A stretch of 64,000 nucleotides of DNA from Lachnospiraceae bacterium (GTDB lineage: Bacteria; Bacillota; Clostridia; Lachnospirales; Lachnospiraceae): assembly GCA_910575255.1 (NCBI GenBank), contig CAJTEM010000003.1, positions 180,902 through 244,901 of the forward strand, in the 5' to 3' direction. Shown here in pieces: positions 48,308 to 57,894 of the stretch (position 1 is the first letter of the stretch; each line of letters starts with the position of its first letter). The notes under the pieces were generated by a model. It saw only the letters and a list, made by a program, of their open reading frames with translations. It ran no database searches and was not told the DNA's origin. The translations under genes were made by a program, and so were the position numbers.

Positions 48308-49099
48308 TCACAGATACTGGTCAATATTGACGCTTTCATCTGCATTTGTCATCAGATATTTAAAAATCTTACTGCGGATTTTGAGGAACTCATCGCTGCT
48401 TCTCTCCCGCGGCCGCGGCAATGTTACCTCTATCTTGTCCATAATCTGACCGGGTCGGCTGGACAATACAATGATGCGGTCACTGAGAAAAACCGCCTCG
48501 TCGATATCATGTGTCACCAGAACCATTGTTTTCTTTTCGTGCTCCCATAATTTCAGCACCTCGTTCTGCATGTTAATACGCGTCAGAGCATCCAACGCGC
48601 CAAACGGCTCGTCCAGTAAAAGGATATCCGGATGATTGACCAAGGCTCTGGCAATACTTACCCGCTGCTGCATTCCTCCGGAAAGCTGCTTCGGCAACGC
48701 CTTTTCAAAGCCTGCCAGGCCAACCAGCTCAATGTGCTGCCGAACCAGCCGCTCCCTTTCTCCCCCGGATACCGGCCGCGTGATCCCGAATTCAATATTT
48801 TCCCGAACCGTAAGCCAGGGAAACAGCCTCGCCTCCTGAAATACCATGCCACAGTCAATCGCAGGCTTTACCACTTCCCTTCCATCGATCCGGATATGGC
48901 CTTCCGTGGGCGGATCCAGGCCTATAATCATCTTTAATAAAGTACTCTTCCCGCAGCCGCTCGTCCCGACAATGCTGATAAATTCCCCCTTCTCAATCTC
49001 CAGAGAAATATCCTCCAGAACCGAAAGCGTTCCCTTGTCAATGCGAAATTTTTTACTTACATTCTGAATGGTCAGCTGTATCTGCTTTTGCTCCATCAT
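48308..49099 (-). CDS. NitT/TauT-type ABC ATP-binding protein
   Basis: A 263-residue ATPase: Walker A VGTSGCGKST, Q-loop VFQEARLFPW, signature LSGGMQQRV, Walker B ILLLDEPFGALD and switch His (LVTHDIDEA). Closest in style to SsuB/TauB. GGAGG lies four bases before the first ATG and seven before the second (49096), so the start may be one codon later. It stands 8 bases after the permease gene. Confidence 0.94.
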   Translation of the reverse strand: MMEQKQIQLTIQNVSKKFRIDKGTLSVLEDISLEIEKGEFISIVGTSGCGKSTLLKMIIGLDPPTEGHIRIDGREVVKPAIDCGMVFQEARLFPWLTVRENIEFGITRPVSGGERERLVRQHIELVGLAGFEKALPKQLSGGMQQRVSIARALVNHPDILLLDEPFGALDALTRINMQNEVLKLWEHEKKTMVLVTHDIDEAVFLSDRIIVLSSRPGQIMDKIEVTLPRPRERSSDEFLKIRSKIFKYLMTNADESVNIDQYL

Positions 49100-49107
49100 G
49101 GTTCCTC

Positions 49108-49890
49108 CTACTCTGTATAGGACCAGCTCAGCAGACGTTTCTGCAAAGCCAGTAACCCCTTGTCAATCAATATGCCTACAAAGCCGATACAGAACACTCC
49201 GGCATACACGCGGGCCGGCTGCGCCAGCTCACGGGCATAGTGGATCATATATCCGATTCCGCTGGTAGCCGCGATCATCTCCGCCCCTACCACACAGGTC
49301 CAGGCAGAACTGATCCCCAGACGAAGCCCTGTGAAAATAGAAGGAAGTGCCGAAGGCAGATATACCTTCCAGATGAGCACGGAACGCTTCTTTTCCAATA
49401 TCCTTGCCACCTCTAAAAGCTTCGGATCCGTGCTTTGAATCCCATGTATCGTATTTAACAGAACCGGCCAGAAGCTTCCGATGAAAATTACTGCCGTTTT
49501 CGAGTTCTCACCGATTCCCAGCCACAGAATCAAAATCGGAATCCAGGCCAGCATAGGAATCGGCCGGAGAATACTTACCATCGTACCGAGTATCCGGTTT
49601 ACTGTCTTGGAAAACGCCATACAACTGCCGATCAGCGTCCCGCCAATCGCACCGCAGACAAATCCTCGCAAAACCCGCAGGATACTTATGCTCATATCCC
49701 GCCACAGCTTTCCGCTCTCTGAAAGTGACCACAAAGTAGAGGCAACCGTCTTCGGAGCCGGCAAAATCGCTGTACGCACAAGACCACCGCTGGCAGCAAA
49801 TGCCCACAAAACCACGATTACCACCGGCGCGGCAACGGACAAGAGAATATCCGTTATTTTTTTCCTGTTATTCGTGTTTTTCGTATTCAT
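49108..49890 (-). CDS. NitT/TauT-type ABC permease
   Basis: A 260-residue membrane protein with about six helices and the binding-protein-dependent transport motif (EVARILEKKRSVLIWKVYLPSALPSIFTGLRLG, EAA-type loop in part). It forms the channel with the ATPase 8 bases downstream. The start at 49890 is preferred because GGGAG lies six bases upstream; two earlier in-frame ATGs would put the ribosome site within the coding region. First gene of the five-gene operon. Confidence 0.93.
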   Translation of the reverse strand: MNTKNTNNRKKITDILLSVAAPVVIVVLWAFAASGGLVRTAILPAPKTVASTLWSLSESGKLWRDMSISILRVLRGFVCGAIGGTLIGSCMAFSKTVNRILGTMVSILRPIPMLAWIPILILWLGIGENSKTAVIFIGSFWPVLLNTIHGIQSTDPKLLEVARILEKKRSVLIWKVYLPSALPSIFTGLRLGISSAWTCVVGAEMIAATSGIGYMIHYARELAQPARVYAGVFCIGFVGILIDKGLLALQKRLLSWSYTE

Positions 49891-50055
49891 TGTCATCTCC
49901 CTTCCCTTTTCAGATATTCGGGTAAAATCCTTACCATGCATCTCGCCTTCTTCTCAAGAAAAGCTCAATTATTTAGTAATTATTTTACTTCTTTCATGGA
50001 AAATCTCCATTCTTTTTTGTCATATCTGTCATTTATTTTTCGTTTCCTTTTATAC

Positions 50056-50083
50056 ATTATAGCAAAACAAACAGTATTGTCAA
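50056..50083 (-). promoter_or_regulatory. Promoter of the NitT/TauT-type ABC operon
   Basis: On the minus strand: consensus -35 TTGACA (50078-50083), 16-base spacer, consensus -10 TATAAT (50056-50061). Confidence 0.8.
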
Positions 50084-50114
50084 TAAGAAAAAGTAAAATG
50101 GATGTATTATTTTT

Positions 50115-50129
50115 AGTAAACTATTTACT
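50115..50129. promoter_or_regulatory. Candidate shared operator
   Basis: AGTAAA CTA TTTACT, a 6-bp dyad. It covers the -35 of the plus-strand promoter and lies 31 bp upstream of the -35 of the minus-strand promoter, well placed for one regulator to control both operons. Confidence 0.5.
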
Positions 50130-50152
50130 TTTCATTTACTCAGTGCTATAAT
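50124..50152 (+). promoter_or_regulatory. Promoter of the PHP/phosphoesterase pair
   Basis: -35 TTTACT (50124-50129), 17-base spacer, consensus -10 TATAAT (50147-50152). The leader would be about 135 bases. Confidence 0.6.
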
Positions 50153-50295
50153 TGCTAAAAAAAGAAACCATCTTCCTTTGCGCATAGTGTGCATCCTAAG
50201 CAGAGCGTCTTTGCTTCCTAATACGCAGTTTCCTATGAAACAAAAATAACCGTCCATCGGAACGGTTTAACAAAGAAAGGAGCCGAATCAACATC

Positions 50296-51054
50296 ATGCA
50301 TACCATAGCCGATCTTCATACACATACCCTTGTCAGCCAACATGCATACAGCACCTTATATGAAAATATTCAGGCAGCCCGTGAAGCTGACTTTTATGCC
50401 CTCGCTATAACGGATCATGGTCCCGGTATGCCGGACGGAGCCTCTTCCCATCATTTCTTCTGTATGCCTGGCCTTCCTGAGATTGTAAACGGCGTCCGTC
50501 TCTTTCGGGGCGCCGAAGTAAATATCATGGACTATTCTGGAACGGTCGATCTGGATACCGGGACTTTACAACGGCTTGATTTTGTCATCGCCTCCTATCA
50601 CTGCGAGTGCATATCGCCCGGAACCGCTGCAGAAAATACGGCCGGTCTGCTGTCCGTAATTAAAAATCCTTTCGTAGACTGTCTCGGGCACTGTGGAAAC
50701 CCTGCTTACCCCATAGACATCCCGACCATCACAAGTGCTTGCCGCCAGTACGGAAAGCTGATTGAAATTAATGCCAGTTCCTTCCGTATCCGCCCCGGCA
50801 GTGAGGACATCTGCCGCAGGATTGCCAGGGAATGCATCCGCCAAAAAGTACACCTTCTGATCAGCTCTGATGCCCATTTCCGTGACAATGTCGGCAATCA
50901 TGAGGAAGCCATCCGGCTTTTGGAGGCTGTTGGTTGTCCTGAGGAGCTGGTGATCAATACGTCTAAAGAGCGTCTTCTCTCCTATTTTGCACTCAGACAT
51001 CAGCGGATTGCCCACGAAAAAGGAGGTATTCATGCATTTACTTCACCTGACTGA
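50296..51054 (+). CDS. PHP-domain phosphoesterase (YcdX-like)
   Basis: A 252-residue single PHP domain with the metal motifs LHTHT (about 8-12), ITDHGPGM, GAEVNI, SYHCE, GHCGNP and SSDAHF, the pattern of YcdX/histidinol-phosphatase-like enzymes that bind three metals. It likely removes phosphate from a small molecule. The ribosome site GGAG is 13 bases from the ATG, longer than usual; no better start is in frame. The 3' end overlaps the next phosphoesterase gene by 23 bases. Confidence 0.9.
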   Translation: MHTIADLHTHTLVSQHAYSTLYENIQAAREADFYALAITDHGPGMPDGASSHHFFCMPGLPEIVNGVRLFRGAEVNIMDYSGTVDLDTGTLQRLDFVIASYHCECISPGTAAENTAGLLSVIKNPFVDCLGHCGNPAYPIDIPTITSACRQYGKLIEINASSFRIRPGSEDICRRIARECIRQKVHLLISSDAHFRDNVGNHEEAIRLLEAVGCPEELVINTSKERLLSYFALRHQRIAHEKGGIHAFTSPD

Positions 51055-51811
51055 TTTTCATTATGGCGATCCGGCCACCGCCCCTCTGGATCCGGCAGCA
51101 CCTGCGCTTAGCAAAAGCCTGCCGATCGCAGATCGTCTGGAACGCTGCCAAAAAAGCCTGGCGGGTATCTCTTTGGATGCACTGATCCTGTCAGGCGACT
51201 TTTCCATGGATGGAAATCCTGCCGATGCCCGGCAGCTCATGCAAGAGATCGACCTGTTCTTCCCGGATCTTCCCGTTGCTTTTGTTCCCGGTAACCATGA
51301 TCATCTGGCAAAACCGGCAAAAAACGCTTCTTCTGCAAAGAAGTACGTTCCTTCTGACAAAGCATTCCTTCTGCCAGACCTCTCTGTGATTTGTCTGGAT
51401 ACTTCCCGGCCAGGGAACGACCGGGGAGTCATAGATCCGGCACAATGCCAATGGCTGAAGCAGCAGCTGACAAAACCGGATGGACAGCCGACAATCCTTG
51501 TCACTCATTTTCATCTGCTCCCCGGCCAGCACTCCATGCCTTGCGCTGCCTATCCGGATGAATTTATGGAAATCGTAGCACAAAGTTCTCTAATTGCCGT
51601 TTTTACCGGGCATACGCATTGCCACTACCAGGGCTTTTTTTGCGGAAAGCCTTATTGCACGGCTCCCGGTTTTAGCTTTTATGGCCTCCCCGCTGCCGAT
51701 GGCACTGTTTTCTTGGAACCATGCTTTGGCTATAATCTTTACACAATTGAAAAAGGGTACCTGGCAAACATAAAAACAGAAACCTTTTATGTCTCCCTTG
51801 ATACCCTGTGA
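51032..51811 (+). CDS. Calcineurin-like metallophosphoesterase
   Basis: A 259-residue two-metal phosphoesterase similar to the CpdA/Icc group: LTDFHYG (6-12), LSGDFSMDG, VPGNHDH, VTHFHLLPGQH and FTGHTHCHYQ. The ATG at 51032 with GGAGG is inside the end of the PHP gene, so the two are coupled and probably act on the same or successive phosphorylated compounds. cAMP is the substrate of CpdA, but nothing here proves it. Convergent with the CoA-ligase gene of cluster 2. Confidence 0.9.
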   Translation: MHLLHLTDFHYGDPATAPLDPAAPALSKSLPIADRLERCQKSLAGISLDALILSGDFSMDGNPADARQLMQEIDLFFPDLPVAFVPGNHDHLAKPAKNASSAKKYVPSDKAFLLPDLSVICLDTSRPGNDRGVIDPAQCQWLKQQLTKPDGQPTILVTHFHLLPGQHSMPCAAYPDEFMEIVAQSSLIAVFTGHTHCHYQGFFCGKPYCTAPGFSFYGLPAADGTVFLEPCFGYNLYTIEKGYLANIKTETFYVSLDTL

Positions 51812-51848
51812 ACCACTAAAGCTGCTTTGCCGAAGAGTTGGGATTTCT

Positions 51849-53405
51849 TCATTCTCCTGACCCATACCTCTCCCTTACCTCTGCCAGTAACACCTTCCCG
51901 ACGCTGTTCCTTGGCAGTGCATCCACAATCTCCACATATTTTGGCTGTTTAATACGGGCCAGATGTTTCCTTATATAGGCAAATATCTCATCCTTTGTAA
52001 TCCCGCTTCCCTGCTCCGGCACAATAACCGCCTTCCCCACCTCTCCCTTCCGCTTATCCGGAACACCGATGACACAGACTTCACGAATCCCCCGGCACTC
52101 CAGCAGTACATTCTCTATCTCAACCGGGTAAATATTCTCTCCATGGCTGATAAACATATTTTTCTTCCGCCCTACAATATAATAGTATCCTTCTTCATCC
52201 TGCATGGCAATATCGCCAGAATGCATCCAGCCGTCTCTCAGCACATGCTCCGTCTCTTCCCTGTTATTCCAATATCCGGAAAATAGCGCCGCTGACTGAA
52301 TCAGCAGTTCTCCTTTCTCTCCTTTTGGCACTTCCCTTCCCTTTTCATCCACAATCTTCAGCTTCGTATAGATCATTGGTTTTCCCACAGACATCTGCTT
52401 TCTCTCGATGTCCTCCACCTTCATGGAATTAATCGGGATCGAAAGAACCCCAGGACCAGTCTCTGTCATTCCATATCCATTACAGAAGCGCACTCCCTTT
52501 TTCCAATAAATCTTCATCATCTCCAGAGACGCCGGAGCCGCCCCGCAGCGGATTCTTCCGATTCCTGAAAAATCCGCCGGTTCAAAGCCAGGCGCCTCCA
52601 TCATATACTGAAAAATACTGGGCACTCCCAGCAGAAATGTCAGCTTTTCCTCTTCCATAATACAAAAAGCTTCTTCTGCTGCAAACTTTTTCGTCATTAC
52701 CAGCCGGCCTCCTGCATGGAGAACCGGCATAAGAAGAGAATTCCAGGCAGCGGCATGAAACATGGGCAGGCACAGATATACCACATCCTGATTGCTGATC
52801 CCATAACTGGCAATCTGGTTCATAACATTATAATGCAGCGCACGATAGGAGATCATAGCTCCCTTCGGGGTTCCTGTGGTTCCGCCTGTGTGAAGAAGAA
52901 ACGCAATATCTTCAAATTCCAGCGTCGCAAATCCTCTGTCTTCCTCCGTATAAGACAAAATATCCCCGGTGCATCCCAGATCTCCTTCTTCTTGATAATT
53001 GCCCAATCCAATGCATAAAACCTTTGGCATCCGGCCTTGAATCCTGTGTATTTTTTCTGAGAATGCTTCTTCATAAAACAGAACCTTTGGCTCTTCATTC
53101 ACCATCATAGCCTCCAGTTCCCGCTCTGTCAATCTCACATTATAAGAGGTCAGAATCATTCCTGTGCGAACCAGTGCATAAAATAAATCCACATACTCCA
53201 CACAGTTGCCGGCACAGATCGCAACCCGGTCTCCCTTTCTGACTCCTGCCTGATCCTGCAGATAGTTGGCCATTTTTCTTGCCCGGATATGGAAATCCCG
53301 ATAATAATACCTTCTCCCCTCTGCATAATCATATAACGCTTCACAGTCCCTGTCCCGCTCCAGACGACTCATAAAAAAGTCTCTGATGATATCCCTGTCT
53401 TTCAC
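51849..53405 (-). CDS. AMP-forming acyl-CoA ligase (cluster 2)
   Basis: A 518-residue adenylate-forming ligase: A3 LLHTGGTTGTPKGAMIS, A5 NGYGMTETGPG, A7 WMHSGDI, A8 GRKKNMFISHGENIYPVEIE and A10 RNSVGKVLL with the catalytic Lys. It activates a carboxylic acid as its CoA ester. The start is GTG with GGGAGG upstream. Last gene of cluster 2, directly after the SSS symporter gene; it parallels CaiC in the carnitine operon. Distinct in sequence from the ligase of cluster 1. Confidence 0.92.
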   Translation of the reverse strand: MKDRDIIRDFFMSRLERDRDCEALYDYAEGRRYYYRDFHIRARKMANYLQDQAGVRKGDRVAICAGNCVEYVDLFYALVRTGMILTSYNVRLTERELEAMMVNEEPKVLFYEEAFSEKIHRIQGRMPKVLCIGLGNYQEEGDLGCTGDILSYTEEDRGFATLEFEDIAFLLHTGGTTGTPKGAMISYRALHYNVMNQIASYGISNQDVVYLCLPMFHAAAWNSLLMPVLHAGGRLVMTKKFAAEEAFCIMEEEKLTFLLGVPSIFQYMMEAPGFEPADFSGIGRIRCGAAPASLEMMKIYWKKGVRFCNGYGMTETGPGVLSIPINSMKVEDIERKQMSVGKPMIYTKLKIVDEKGREVPKGEKGELLIQSAALFSGYWNNREETEHVLRDGWMHSGDIAMQDEEGYYYIVGRKKNMFISHGENIYPVEIENVLLECRGIREVCVIGVPDKRKGEVGKAVIVPEQGSGITKDEIFAYIRKHLARIKQPKYVEIVDALPRNSVGKVLLAEVRERYGSGE

Positions 53406-53420
53406 GATCCCTGCCTCCCA

Positions 53421-54839
53421 TTAAATCTCTTTATCTGATATTTTCCGTATTTTTTCCTCATATTTCAGATAATCTTTTGATACGGGTTCCTTTTCCCTCA
53501 TGGTCAATATGACAAGAATCAGAACGCTGATAGGAACCGCTGCCCAGAAGGGCTGCAATCCCAGCGGATTTCCTGAAAAATGCCAGACCCCGGCAATGAT
53601 CCCGCCAATCATCATAGACCAGAACGCTGCCTGATTGCTGATCCGCTTCCATCCCAATGCAAGAATCAATATTACCCCGGCAACCGAACGAATCTGAAAA
53701 GCTCCCAGAATCTGCGCCAATATGGAAGATGTTGTCAGCCCGAAGCCGGTAAATGCCACGGCAATCACCACAATGGTAATTTTAGAAAACCAGATCTGCT
53801 TTTCTTCACCTGCCTCCGGCCAAAACAATAGGTAAAAGTCCCTGGTTAAGGTAGCCGAAAGAGACAATAAAAGCCCTGGCCCTGTTGACAAAATCGCGGC
53901 CAGCACAGCCATGCTGACAATCCCGCTAAAAGCCGGATGGATCGATTCCGCCATCGTATAAATGATACCTTCTGCAGACGCCCCTGGCATAGTCACAAAG
54001 CCGGCGATGCCGATCAATGCCGGCATCAACGCAAAAGGAATCACCAGAAATGCCGACCAGGCAATCCCTTTTTTCGCTACCTTCAAAGACTGCGCACCCA
54101 GACAGCAGTTGACCACAGTGGATGACAGGATCATCGAAAAAGCGGAGCCCAATGCCTGTGCCGCTACCGTCGCTTTATCCGGATACATCACTGTAAAATA
54201 ATGCTCCGGACAGGCTGCTGTCATCACTTCCAGGCCGCCTGCCTTCCACACTGCCAATATTCCCACCAGAAACATTCCCAGAAACATTACCAGGGCATGA
54301 ACCACATTCATTCCCGCCAATCCCCGCAATCCGTGAAGTGCCATATAAGCAAACGTTATACCCATGATCCAGGATAAAAGCACCGGGGATACTCCCAGCA
54401 TAGAAGAAAGCAATGCTGCGGCAGCAATCGGCTGCTGGGAGAAAATAATGCCGTATACAAAAAGAATAATGATTAGCACTACCATCCGGACTTTCTGGTC
54501 AAATCGGAAGGCAAACGCCTCCGGCACTGACATGACACCAACATATCCTGCGCGACGGTAAAATTTTGCCGTACAAAATACGAACACTAATGTACCAATC
54601 ACCATCCCCCAGTTGGTCCATACGGAAGACAGGCCAAAACGAAAAGCGGAAGAGGCATTTCCCACGGTACTGCTTCCTGCCACCATCTCTCCAAACATCA
54701 AGGCCACCGTCAGCCCGATTCCCAGTCCCTTTTTCGCCACAAAAAACTGCTGAATCGATCCGTCTTCCCGCCTGCTAATGGCCTTCCCTGCTGCGGTTGT
54801 CAATATCATGTACAGAAACACCATGATAAATGCTGTCAT
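53421..54839 (-). CDS. Sodium:solute symporter (SSS family)
   Basis: A 472-residue membrane protein with about thirteen helices of the SSS (SLC5) family; GEMVAGSSTVGNAS and the later AAILSTGPGLLLSLSATLTRDFY fit Na+-coupled uptake of organic acids, sugars or quaternary amines. AAGGAGG precedes the ATG. It lies between etfA and the ligase gene of cluster 2 and is one of two transporters in that cluster, the other being an SLC13-type carrier. Substrate unknown. Confidence 0.9.
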   Translation of the reverse strand: MTAFIMVFLYMILTTAAGKAISRREDGSIQQFFVAKKGLGIGLTVALMFGEMVAGSSTVGNASSAFRFGLSSVWTNWGMVIGTLVFVFCTAKFYRRAGYVGVMSVPEAFAFRFDQKVRMVVLIIILFVYGIIFSQQPIAAAALLSSMLGVSPVLLSWIMGITFAYMALHGLRGLAGMNVVHALVMFLGMFLVGILAVWKAGGLEVMTAACPEHYFTVMYPDKATVAAQALGSAFSMILSSTVVNCCLGAQSLKVAKKGIAWSAFLVIPFALMPALIGIAGFVTMPGASAEGIIYTMAESIHPAFSGIVSMAVLAAILSTGPGLLLSLSATLTRDFYLLFWPEAGEEKQIWFSKITIVVIAVAFTGFGLTTSSILAQILGAFQIRSVAGVILILALGWKRISNQAAFWSMMIGGIIAGVWHFSGNPLGLQPFWAAVPISVLILVILTMREKEPVSKDYLKYEEKIRKISDKEI

Positions 54840-54857
54840 TGCTCTCCTCCTTTTGTC

Positions 54858-55862
54858 TTATCCTGCCTTTTTTTCCCTGAGTCTTTTCGTCAGTTCCGGA
54901 ATGATTTCAAACAGATCCCCAACAATTCCATAATCTGCCACCTGGAAAATCGGCGCTTCCGGATCCTGATTGACGGCAATAATCACATCCGAGGAAGACA
55001 TTCCCGCCAAATGCTGAATCGCGCCCGAAATCCCGCATGCAATATAAATTCTGGGTCCCACCGTCTTACCAGTCTGTCCGACCTGATGAAGCGCCGGAAT
55101 CCATTCAGAGTCCACTGCCGCACGGGAAGCTCCGATTTGTGCCCCCAGCACGTCCGCCAGTTCCCGCAAAATCCGAAAATTCTCCTTGCCTCCCACACCA
55201 CGGCCGCCCGCTACAATAATCTCTGCTTCCTCCAGGTTCACTCCCTGATCTCCCTCGCCAGCCAGGACTTCCAGGATTCTGGTACGAATCTCGTCCTCTT
55301 TCAGATCTACATGTTCGGAAAGGATCTCTCCTTCCCGGTCCGGATCCGCTGCCGGACGTTTGAATACTCCGGGCCGGACCGTTCCAATCTGCGGTTTCGT
55401 ATCCGGGCAGAGAATCGTTGCCATCAGATTTCCCCCAAATGCAGGGCGGGTCCATTTGACCAGCCTGGTCTCTTCATCCACTTCTAATTCTGTGCAGTCC
55501 GCCGTCAGTCCCGTTTTCATCCGGCAGGAGATCCTGGGGCCTAAATCTCTTCCATTATTGGTTGCTCCGATCAGCATCACCGACGGTCTATATTTCTCTA
55601 TCAGGGTACAGACCACCTTGGCATAGCCATCTGTAGAATAATCTTTCAGCTCCGGCTGATCCACCACCAGCACCTGGTCTGCCCCACAGCTTATAGCAAC
55701 CTGCGCAAATTCCCGGATTCCACTTCCTGGTATCACTGCCACCAGCTTCTCTCCCAGTGCATCCGCCATCTTCCTTCCCTGTCCCAGCAGTTCCAGGCTG
55801 ACATTCTTCAGCTTTCCTCTGACAATCTCAATCAGTACCCATACATTTTTTGATTCTCTCAT
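54858..55862 (-). CDS. etfA: Electron transfer flavoprotein, alpha subunit (cluster 2)
   Basis: A 334-residue ETF large subunit, a paralogue of the one at 28228. FAD-domain motifs GQTGKTVGPRIYIACGISGA and NQDPEAPIFQVADYGIVGDLF are present, and there is no ferredoxin extension. It lies 52 bases after etfB. Together they carry electrons to the adjacent acyl-CoA dehydrogenase. Confidence 0.96.
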   Translation of the reverse strand: MRESKNVWVLIEIVRGKLKNVSLELLGQGRKMADALGEKLVAVIPGSGIREFAQVAISCGADQVLVVDQPELKDYSTDGYAKVVCTLIEKYRPSVMLIGATNNGRDLGPRISCRMKTGLTADCTELEVDEETRLVKWTRPAFGGNLMATILCPDTKPQIGTVRPGVFKRPAADPDREGEILSEHVDLKEDEIRTRILEVLAGEGDQGVNLEEAEIIVAGGRGVGGKENFRILRELADVLGAQIGASRAAVDSEWIPALHQVGQTGKTVGPRIYIACGISGAIQHLAGMSSSDVIIAVNQDPEAPIFQVADYGIVGDLFEIIPELTKRLREKKAG

Positions 55863-55914
55863 TTTTTCCTCTTTCCTGACATGCTTGCCGTGTCAATCTC
55901 CAGGCATCGCCTTT

Positions 55915-56712
55915 TTATAACGTTATTTTCGCTTCCGCCAGCTTGTCCAACAGCTCAGATACCTTCCCGTTGGCATCGCCCCCCAGAATCATCAACCCGG
56001 TTTTTCTGACAGACGGCACAAAAGTCCTCTTTACCTTAGTAGGAGAGCCCTTAAGGCCCAGCCTCTCAGGAAGCAAATCCGGAAGATCCTTTGCCGTCAA
56101 TGTGGGAACCTCCATACGGTTTGCCTTCATTTTCTTCATAATATTGGGGTATCTCGGCTCATTTAAGGATTTTACTGCTGTCAGAAGAACCGGCATTTTT
56201 ACCTGAATTTTCTCATAGCAGTCTTCCTGTTCTTTTTTAATAATCAGGAACTCCTCCTTCTTTTCTATCCCTGCCACATACGTTACCTGGGCAAGCCCCA
56301 GATGCTCCGCCAGCTCTGGCCCCACCTGGGCCGTATCCCCATCAATGGCCTGTTTTCCACAGAAAATAATATCGAATTCTCCCAGAGAACGAATGGCTGC
56401 TGCCAAGGTATAACTGGTAGCCAGCGTATCCGCACCGCCAAAAGCGCGGTCACTGACTAATACCATATGATCGGCTCCCATGGCATAACATTCCCGCAGT
56501 GCATCGGCTGCCTGAGCCGGCCCCATAGACAATACCGTCACCTCGGCTCCGTACTGATCCTTCAGCTGGAGCGCTGCCTCCAGAGCGTTTTTGTCAAATG
56601 GATTCACAATGCTGGGAACCCCGCTTCGAATCAGTGTATTGGTCTTTGGATCAATTCGGATTTCCGTTGTGTCCGGCACCTGTTTCACACAAACTAAAAT
56701 TTTCATTTCCAT
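55915..56712 (-). CDS. etfB: Electron transfer flavoprotein, beta subunit (cluster 2)
   Basis: A 265-residue ETF small subunit, paralogue of the one at 29252. KILVCVKQVPDT and PFDKNALEAALQLKD are family marks, and SDRAFGGADTLATSY matches the loop of clostridial bifurcating EtfB even better than the cluster 1 copy. Start at 56712 (ATG; GGGAG about ten bases upstream); the next ATG two codons on is possible. A longer upstream frame would overlap the dehydrogenase stop. Confidence 0.94.
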   Translation of the reverse strand: MEMKILVCVKQVPDTTEIRIDPKTNTLIRSGVPSIVNPFDKNALEAALQLKDQYGAEVTVLSMGPAQAADALRECYAMGADHMVLVSDRAFGGADTLATSYTLAAAIRSLGEFDIIFCGKQAIDGDTAQVGPELAEHLGLAQVTYVAGIEKKEEFLIIKKEQEDCYEKIQVKMPVLLTAVKSLNEPRYPNIMKKMKANRMEVPTLTAKDLPDLLPERLGLKGSPTKVKRTFVPSVRKTGLMILGGDANGKVSELLDKLAEAKITL

Positions 56713-56735
56713 ACTTTTTCGTCTCCCTGACATGA

Positions 56736-57878
56736 TCAACATTTTCCAATCACAGTTTTTCCTATGATTTGACGCTGTACCTCGTTGGTTCCCTCAAAGA
56801 TCCGGTATACCCGTACATCTCTCAGCATTTTCTCAATAGGATATTCCTTGGAATAGCCATAGCCTCCCAGAATCTGAAGCGCCTCGTCAATAATCGTGAA
56901 CGCTGCTTCCGACACATAGGTCTTGCTGACAGAACCCAGACAGGAAATCGGCTTTCCCTCATCCGCCACTTTTGCCGCATACATCATGATGGCCCTGGCT
57001 GTTTGAAGCTGGATTTCCATATCTGCTATTTTAAACTGAATCCCCTGAAGCTTGCCGATCGGTTTTCCATAAGGAGTCCGAACCCGACAGTACTCGGCAG
57101 CAATCTCAATCGCTCTCTGGGCCATACCGATCAGAGGGGCAATGCAGATCGGCCGCGATTTTTCCAAAGCTTTCATCACAATCTTAAATCCGTCCCCCTC
57201 CTCTCCAATCCGGTTTTCTACCGGCACATGGACATTTTGAAACACTACGTCTGTGGTATTGGAAAGGCGGATCCCCATTTTGTTCTCTTCCTTTCCCACA
57301 CTGACTCCCGGAGTATCCCTCTCTACGATAAAGCAGCTTAATCCCCGGGACCCCAAATCCGGATTGGTTACCGCAACAACAATATAGACATTTGCCAGTC
57401 CGCCATTTGTGATAAAGGTTTTAGTGCCGTTGATAATATACTCGTCTCCAGACAAGACTGCCCTGGTCTTTGTCCCCGCCACATCAGAGCCAGACTGAGG
57501 CTCTGTAATGCACATCGCTGAAATCTCACCATTCAGCAACCGCTTTGCCATCGCCTGCTTTTGCTGTTCATTTCCTCCTGCCAGCACCTGTTTAAAGCCT
57601 ACGGTGGCTGCCCCAAAGCTGACGGCAAAGCCGCAGTCCACACGGCCAAATTCCTCACGGATTAAGGACAGTGTCTGCAGATCAAAGCCCGGGCCTCCAT
57701 ATTCTGCCGGAATATCCAGCCCCCAAAGCCCAATTTCTCCGATCTTTTTAAAAACTTCCATAGGAAATTCCGATTTTTCTTCATGTTCCGGCACAACGGG
57801 CGCCAGCTCCTTTTCCAGAAAATTACGAATTATTCCTGTGATATCCTTTTGCTCCTTTGTCATCAATTGCCATTCCAT
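56736..57878 (-). CDS. Acyl-CoA dehydrogenase / enoyl-CoA reductase (cluster 2)
   Basis: A 380-residue acyl-CoA dehydrogenase: CITEPQSGSDVAGTKT, INGTKTFITNGG, QILGGYGYSKEYPIEK and the catalytic Glu in FEGTNEVQR. GGGAGG precedes the ATG at 57878; 17 upstream codons are in frame but lack a ribosome site. With EtfBA next to it, and by analogy to CaiA, it most likely reduces an enoyl-CoA. It is closer to the 30068 paralogue than to the 32968 one. Confidence 0.94.
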   Translation of the reverse strand: MEWQLMTKEQKDITGIIRNFLEKELAPVVPEHEEKSEFPMEVFKKIGEIGLWGLDIPAEYGGPGFDLQTLSLIREEFGRVDCGFAVSFGAATVGFKQVLAGGNEQQKQAMAKRLLNGEISAMCITEPQSGSDVAGTKTRAVLSGDEYIINGTKTFITNGGLANVYIVVAVTNPDLGSRGLSCFIVERDTPGVSVGKEENKMGIRLSNTTDVVFQNVHVPVENRIGEEGDGFKIVMKALEKSRPICIAPLIGMAQRAIEIAAEYCRVRTPYGKPIGKLQGIQFKIADMEIQLQTARAIMMYAAKVADEGKPISCLGSVSKTYVSEAAFTIIDEALQILGGYGYSKEYPIEKMLRDVRVYRIFEGTNEVQRQIIGKTVIGKC

Positions 57879-57894
57879 TCTTTCTTCCTCCCTG

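Larger units (their letters stand above)
49891..50295. other. Divergent promoter region (405 bases, no gene)
   Basis: AT-rich control region between the ABC operon (minus) and the PHP gene (plus). It contains two facing sigma-A promoters, a 15-base palindrome and several AGTAAA/TTTACT hexamers (near 50091, 50115, 50124 and 50134). A small hairpin AACCGT/ACGGTT (about 50248-50270) lies just before the ribosome site of the PHP gene. Confidence 0.6.
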
